From Gossypium raimondii (taxonomy: Eukaryota > Streptophyta > Magnoliopsida > Malvales > Malvaceae): a stretch of DNA of 64,000 nucleotides. Where the stretch lies: positions 992,001 through 1,056,000 of the forward strand of contig NC_068569.1 of NCBI RefSeq assembly GCF_025698545.1, in the 5' to 3' direction. Under the pieces are notes generated by a model that worked only from the letters and a program-made list of their open reading frames with translations, had not been told where the DNA came from and did no database searches. Shown piece by piece: positions 61,939 to 64,000 of this stretch. Every line of letters starts with the position of its first letter. Position 1 is the stretch's first letter. The translations under genes and the position numbers were made by a program.

Positions 61939-62234
61939 TGTTACGGGATAGAATAATAGCAGGAAAAAAAATTAGCTAAAATTAATTTAGTTACTGAAAA
62001 TAGGGAGTTTTAGATATTAGTTAAACGGTGAGTTTTAGTTGTTAATTGGATGGGGCGTTTTGGTGAGTATTAGTTACTGTTTGTTATGTTTTCTTTTGCT
62101 TGAAGTATGCAAGTGCTGCATGGGAAGGAAGTTGTCGAATTACAGAAGAAATTTGTTATCTGTTTTCTCCTCTCTTTCTTCCTTTTCTCCCTTTTCTTTC
62201 TTCCAAATTCTCTGCTCGATTTCAGTTCTTCTCA
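61939..62234 (+). mobile_element. 5' LTR, about 296 bp
   Basis: It starts TGTTACGGGATAG and ends TTCTCA, giving the standard TG...CA ends, two bases before the primer-binding site. The five bases before it are AAATA. In the uninterrupted copy A the matching position reads AAATACCG, which fits insertion at this point and a five-base target duplication. The second LTR would lie outside the window. Confidence 0.7.
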
Positions 62235-62236
62235 AA

Positions 62237-62247
62237 GGTATCAGAGC
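62237..62247 (+). other. Primer-binding site for initiator-methionine tRNA
   Basis: GGTATCAGAGC matches the core of the usual plant PBS TGGTATCAGAGC, complementary to the 3' end of initiator tRNA-Met. It lies two bases after the LTR end, as expected. Confidence 0.85.
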
Positions 62248-62424
62248 TTTCATGATCCCTTTTTGATGGCCGGCGGTGGTGTTTCGACAAGGTTGCAAAA
62301 AGAGGTGAGCACGATGCAGCAGGAAATCTCCAAAATCTAAGAGGAATTCGCGCATCTGGAGGCCAAGCTGGACTCCCAATTACAGGAGTTCAAAACGGCG
62401 GTTCGAGGTGATTTACAATCGCTG

Positions 62425-62915
62425 TTGGTTCAGTATTTCGGGCCACCACCAACTGGTTCATCGGTAACTGCTGCAGCTGATAAGGGTAAGGGGGTTTTGG
62501 GAGCTCCTCCTGGGTTTTTACCTAAAACCACCGATTTACTGCCAGGACAGACGGAACCCTTTGTTCCGGATGGAGGTAGTGTGCATGTACGGGATCCTTC
62601 CTATGTGGCGGGAGTTTCTACTAGAACCAGTCGATTAGAGTGTCCTAAGTTCGATGGTAATGATTTTCGGGGATGGTGGACCAAATTGGAACAGTATTTT
62701 GAAGCGGAAGGCATACCTGAAGTGAGTAAGGTTCGCATGGTGATGTTGAACTTAGAAGGCAGAGCATTGGAATGGCATCATTTCTATTCACAGAGGCAAG
62801 GTGGTTTGCAAATGTTGTTATGGCCGGCGTACATTAAGAGCCTCCAAGATCGTTTTGGATGTGGGCCATTCAGGGATCCGATGAGGGAGCTGGTCAACTT
62901 GAAACAGCAATGCTC
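62425..62915 (+). mobile_element. Gag segment of the retroelement
   Basis: The frame gives LECPKFDGNDFRGWWTKLEQ followed by RMVMLNLEGRALEWHHFY and DPMRELVNLKQ. This is the core pattern of the Ty3/gypsy Retrotrans_gag family (LxxPxFxGxDxxGWxxxxExYF, then LxGxAxxW). An N-terminal coiled-coil-like region is encoded upstream. The usual zinc knuckle of gag is not reached, because bZIP-derived sequence takes over at about 62,915 in the same reading frame. Confidence 0.8.
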
Positions 62916-63465
62916 CATTTCTAGTTTAAAATCCAACAATGTTGGTGTTGTTGCTAATACCTTGCACTATGGCGCCTTGAACACGAGCATTGGTGCAACA
63001 GCGATAGTTTCAAGTGGAATTGGGTGTTTAGATACAGGGCGATTCATGTACCAGAAGGGCGCAACATTGGGTGCCTTGTTGGAAAATGGCCAATTTGAGA
63101 ACTGGGCTGACTCTGGCCTTGCCGATAATAGCCAATAGACTGACACTTCGACTGATGTTGACACTGACCATAAAAACCAGCTTCATGGAGTTCAACATGG
63201 AGCTGTAATGGTGAATATGGTCCAAGTCAAAAAGTAGTGATCAAAAGACTCTTCGCAGGCTTGCTCAGAATCGAAAAGCTGCAAGGAAGAGTAGATTGAG
63301 GACAAAAGCCTATGTCCAGCAGCTTGAGAGTAGTCGACTCAGGCTTACAGAACTATAGCAAGAGCTTCAAAGGGCACAGCAGCAGGGTATTTTTATAGCA
63401 TCTGGACTTTCTGGGGACCATGGCCATACAGTTGCGGGAAATGCTGCTTTGGCATTTGACATGGA
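62916..63465 (+). pseudogene. Captured TGA-type bZIP transcription factor segment, intron-free
   Basis: The sequence encodes parts of a class D (TGA) bZIP factor. First comes an N-terminal region with GCLDTGRFMYQKGAT and FENWADSGLADNSQ, then TDTSTDVDTDHKNQ. The basic region and leucine zipper follow (LRRLAQNREAARKSRL, YVQQLESSRLRL), ending at ALAFDMEY. Plant TGA genes have several introns across this interval, yet none interrupts it here, so it derives from spliced RNA. The first part continues the gag reading frame. The segment is partial and is not a working gene. Confidence 0.85.
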
Positions 63466-64000
63466 ATATGAAGACATACATGCAGTCAATATGAGGGAAA
63501 TGATATTCATAATGATATATGTCTCCTTTGACATGATTCTTGGTGCCTATCTCATTAGTAACATGACAGCATTAATCGTAAAAGGATCCAAGACAGAGAA
63601 GTTCAGAGATAAAATGGCAGATGTTATTAAGTATATGAACAGAAATAAACTTGAAAGGGATCTCCGTAATCAGATCAAAGGCCACTTGCGTTTACAGTAC
63701 GAAAGCACATACACTGAGGCTGCCGTTCTTCAGGATATTCCCATCTCTATTAGAGCTAAGATTTCCCAATCTATATATCTGCCATACATTGAAAATGCAT
63801 CTCTTTTCAAGGAATGCTCTTCAGCGTTTATTAATCAGATTATTATTAGACTCCATGAAGAATTTTTTCTCCCAGGAGAAGTAATAATGGAACAGGGAAA
63901 TGTTGTGGATCAACTCTATTTTGTTTGTCATGGTGTGTTGGAGGGAAAAGAATCCAATCTCCGAGTTAGGCAACTGGAATCAGACATCTCATTTCACATC
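63466..64000 (+). pseudogene. Captured outward-rectifying K+ channel (SKOR/GORK-like) segment, intron-free
   Basis: Starting within a few bases of the bZIP end, the plus strand encodes DIHAVNMREMIFIMIYVSFD, then GSKTEKFRDKMADVIKYMNR, IKGHLRLQYESTYTEAAVLQ and RLHEEFFLPGEVIMEQGNVV. These are the region around the last membrane helix, the C-linker and the cyclic-nucleotide-binding-like domain of SKOR/GORK Shaker channels. The pore is not present. The host genes have many introns; none is seen here. Only parts of the channel are represented, and the segment runs off the window. Confidence 0.85.

Larger units (their letters stand above)
61939..64000 (+). mobile_element. LTR retroelement carrying two host-gene segments (runs off the window)
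   Basis: In order the element has a 5' LTR (61,939-62,234), a primer-binding site (62,237-62,247), a gag reading frame, a TGA-type bZIP cDNA segment and a SKOR/GORK-type channel cDNA segment. No protease, reverse transcriptase or integrase is seen before the edge. The gag is of Ty3/gypsy type, and the short LTR suggests a Reina-like chromovirus (inference). It is inserted in the upstream flank of mARC copy B. It looks non-autonomous and is not whole, with a few breaks. Age cannot be judged with one LTR, but the long open gag frame suggests it is not ancient. Confidence 0.75.

Noticed and set aside
62916-64000. Ordinary host TGA or SKOR gene at the right edge
   Set aside because: Neither has introns, both are partial, they are joined within a few bases in one direction, and the first follows gag in the same frame. 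This is not how either host gene is built.
1-64000. tRNA, rRNA and CRISPR arrays
   Set aside because: I looked for T-loop (GTTCRANNCC) contexts, conserved rRNA phrases and regularly spaced identical repeats with unique spacers. The TTCGAGTCC and GTTCGGGAGTC phrases near 1,018 and 7,257 belong to LTRs, and the tandem arrays found have no unique spacers.

Overview
The window is nuclear DNA of a flowering plant. It is AT-rich, its genes have short exons with GT-AG introns, and its products match plant-only families (a class II KNOX protein, SYP32, PTAC14, a PB1-Raf kinase). Several LTR types on the left look like those common in cotton, so I infer a Malvaceae species, probably Gossypium. That is recognition from memory, not a search result.

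Positions 1-14,560 are a graveyard of nested LTR-retrotransposon remains. A Gypsy-type LTR with a TATA box and a decayed gag are split by a second LTR-derived insertion. A long LTR at about 7,067 follows, and then a 3.5 kb unit bounded by TGTAACA and TGTTACA. Two of these units carry short tandem arrays whose repeats are small palindromes.

Positions 15,097-51,012 are gene space. In order: a charged coiled-coil protein of unknown function (-), the Qa-SNARE SYP32 (-), the ARF-GAP AGD14 (+), a decayed TMN/TM9SF copy (-), a broken F-box gene (-), a short class II KNOX gene (+), a PB1-domain Raf-like kinase of the RAF35 type (-), and a small basic protein (-). The intact genes are ordinary housekeeping, trafficking and development genes with no operon-like logic. 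The intergenic DNA holds microsatellites, one MITE-like element and a GC-richer island with a perfect 16-base palindrome.

Positions 52,082-61,938 hold a tandem duplication. Two intact mARC-type MOSC genes (316 and 315 codons of product) lie about 6.5 kb apart. Between them is a PTAC14 (SET-domain) copy cut at its 5' end exactly at the duplication junction and missing most of one large exon. The second repeat unit stops where an LTR begins at 61,939.

From 61,939 to the right edge lies the most unusual object. It has a Gypsy-like LTR of about 296 bp, an initiator-Met primer-binding site and a gag reading frame. This runs directly into intron-free pieces of two unrelated host genes, a TGA-type bZIP factor and then a SKOR/GORK-type potassium channel. 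It looks like a retroelement that picked up two host transcripts, comparable in principle to maize Bs1. It continues beyond the window.
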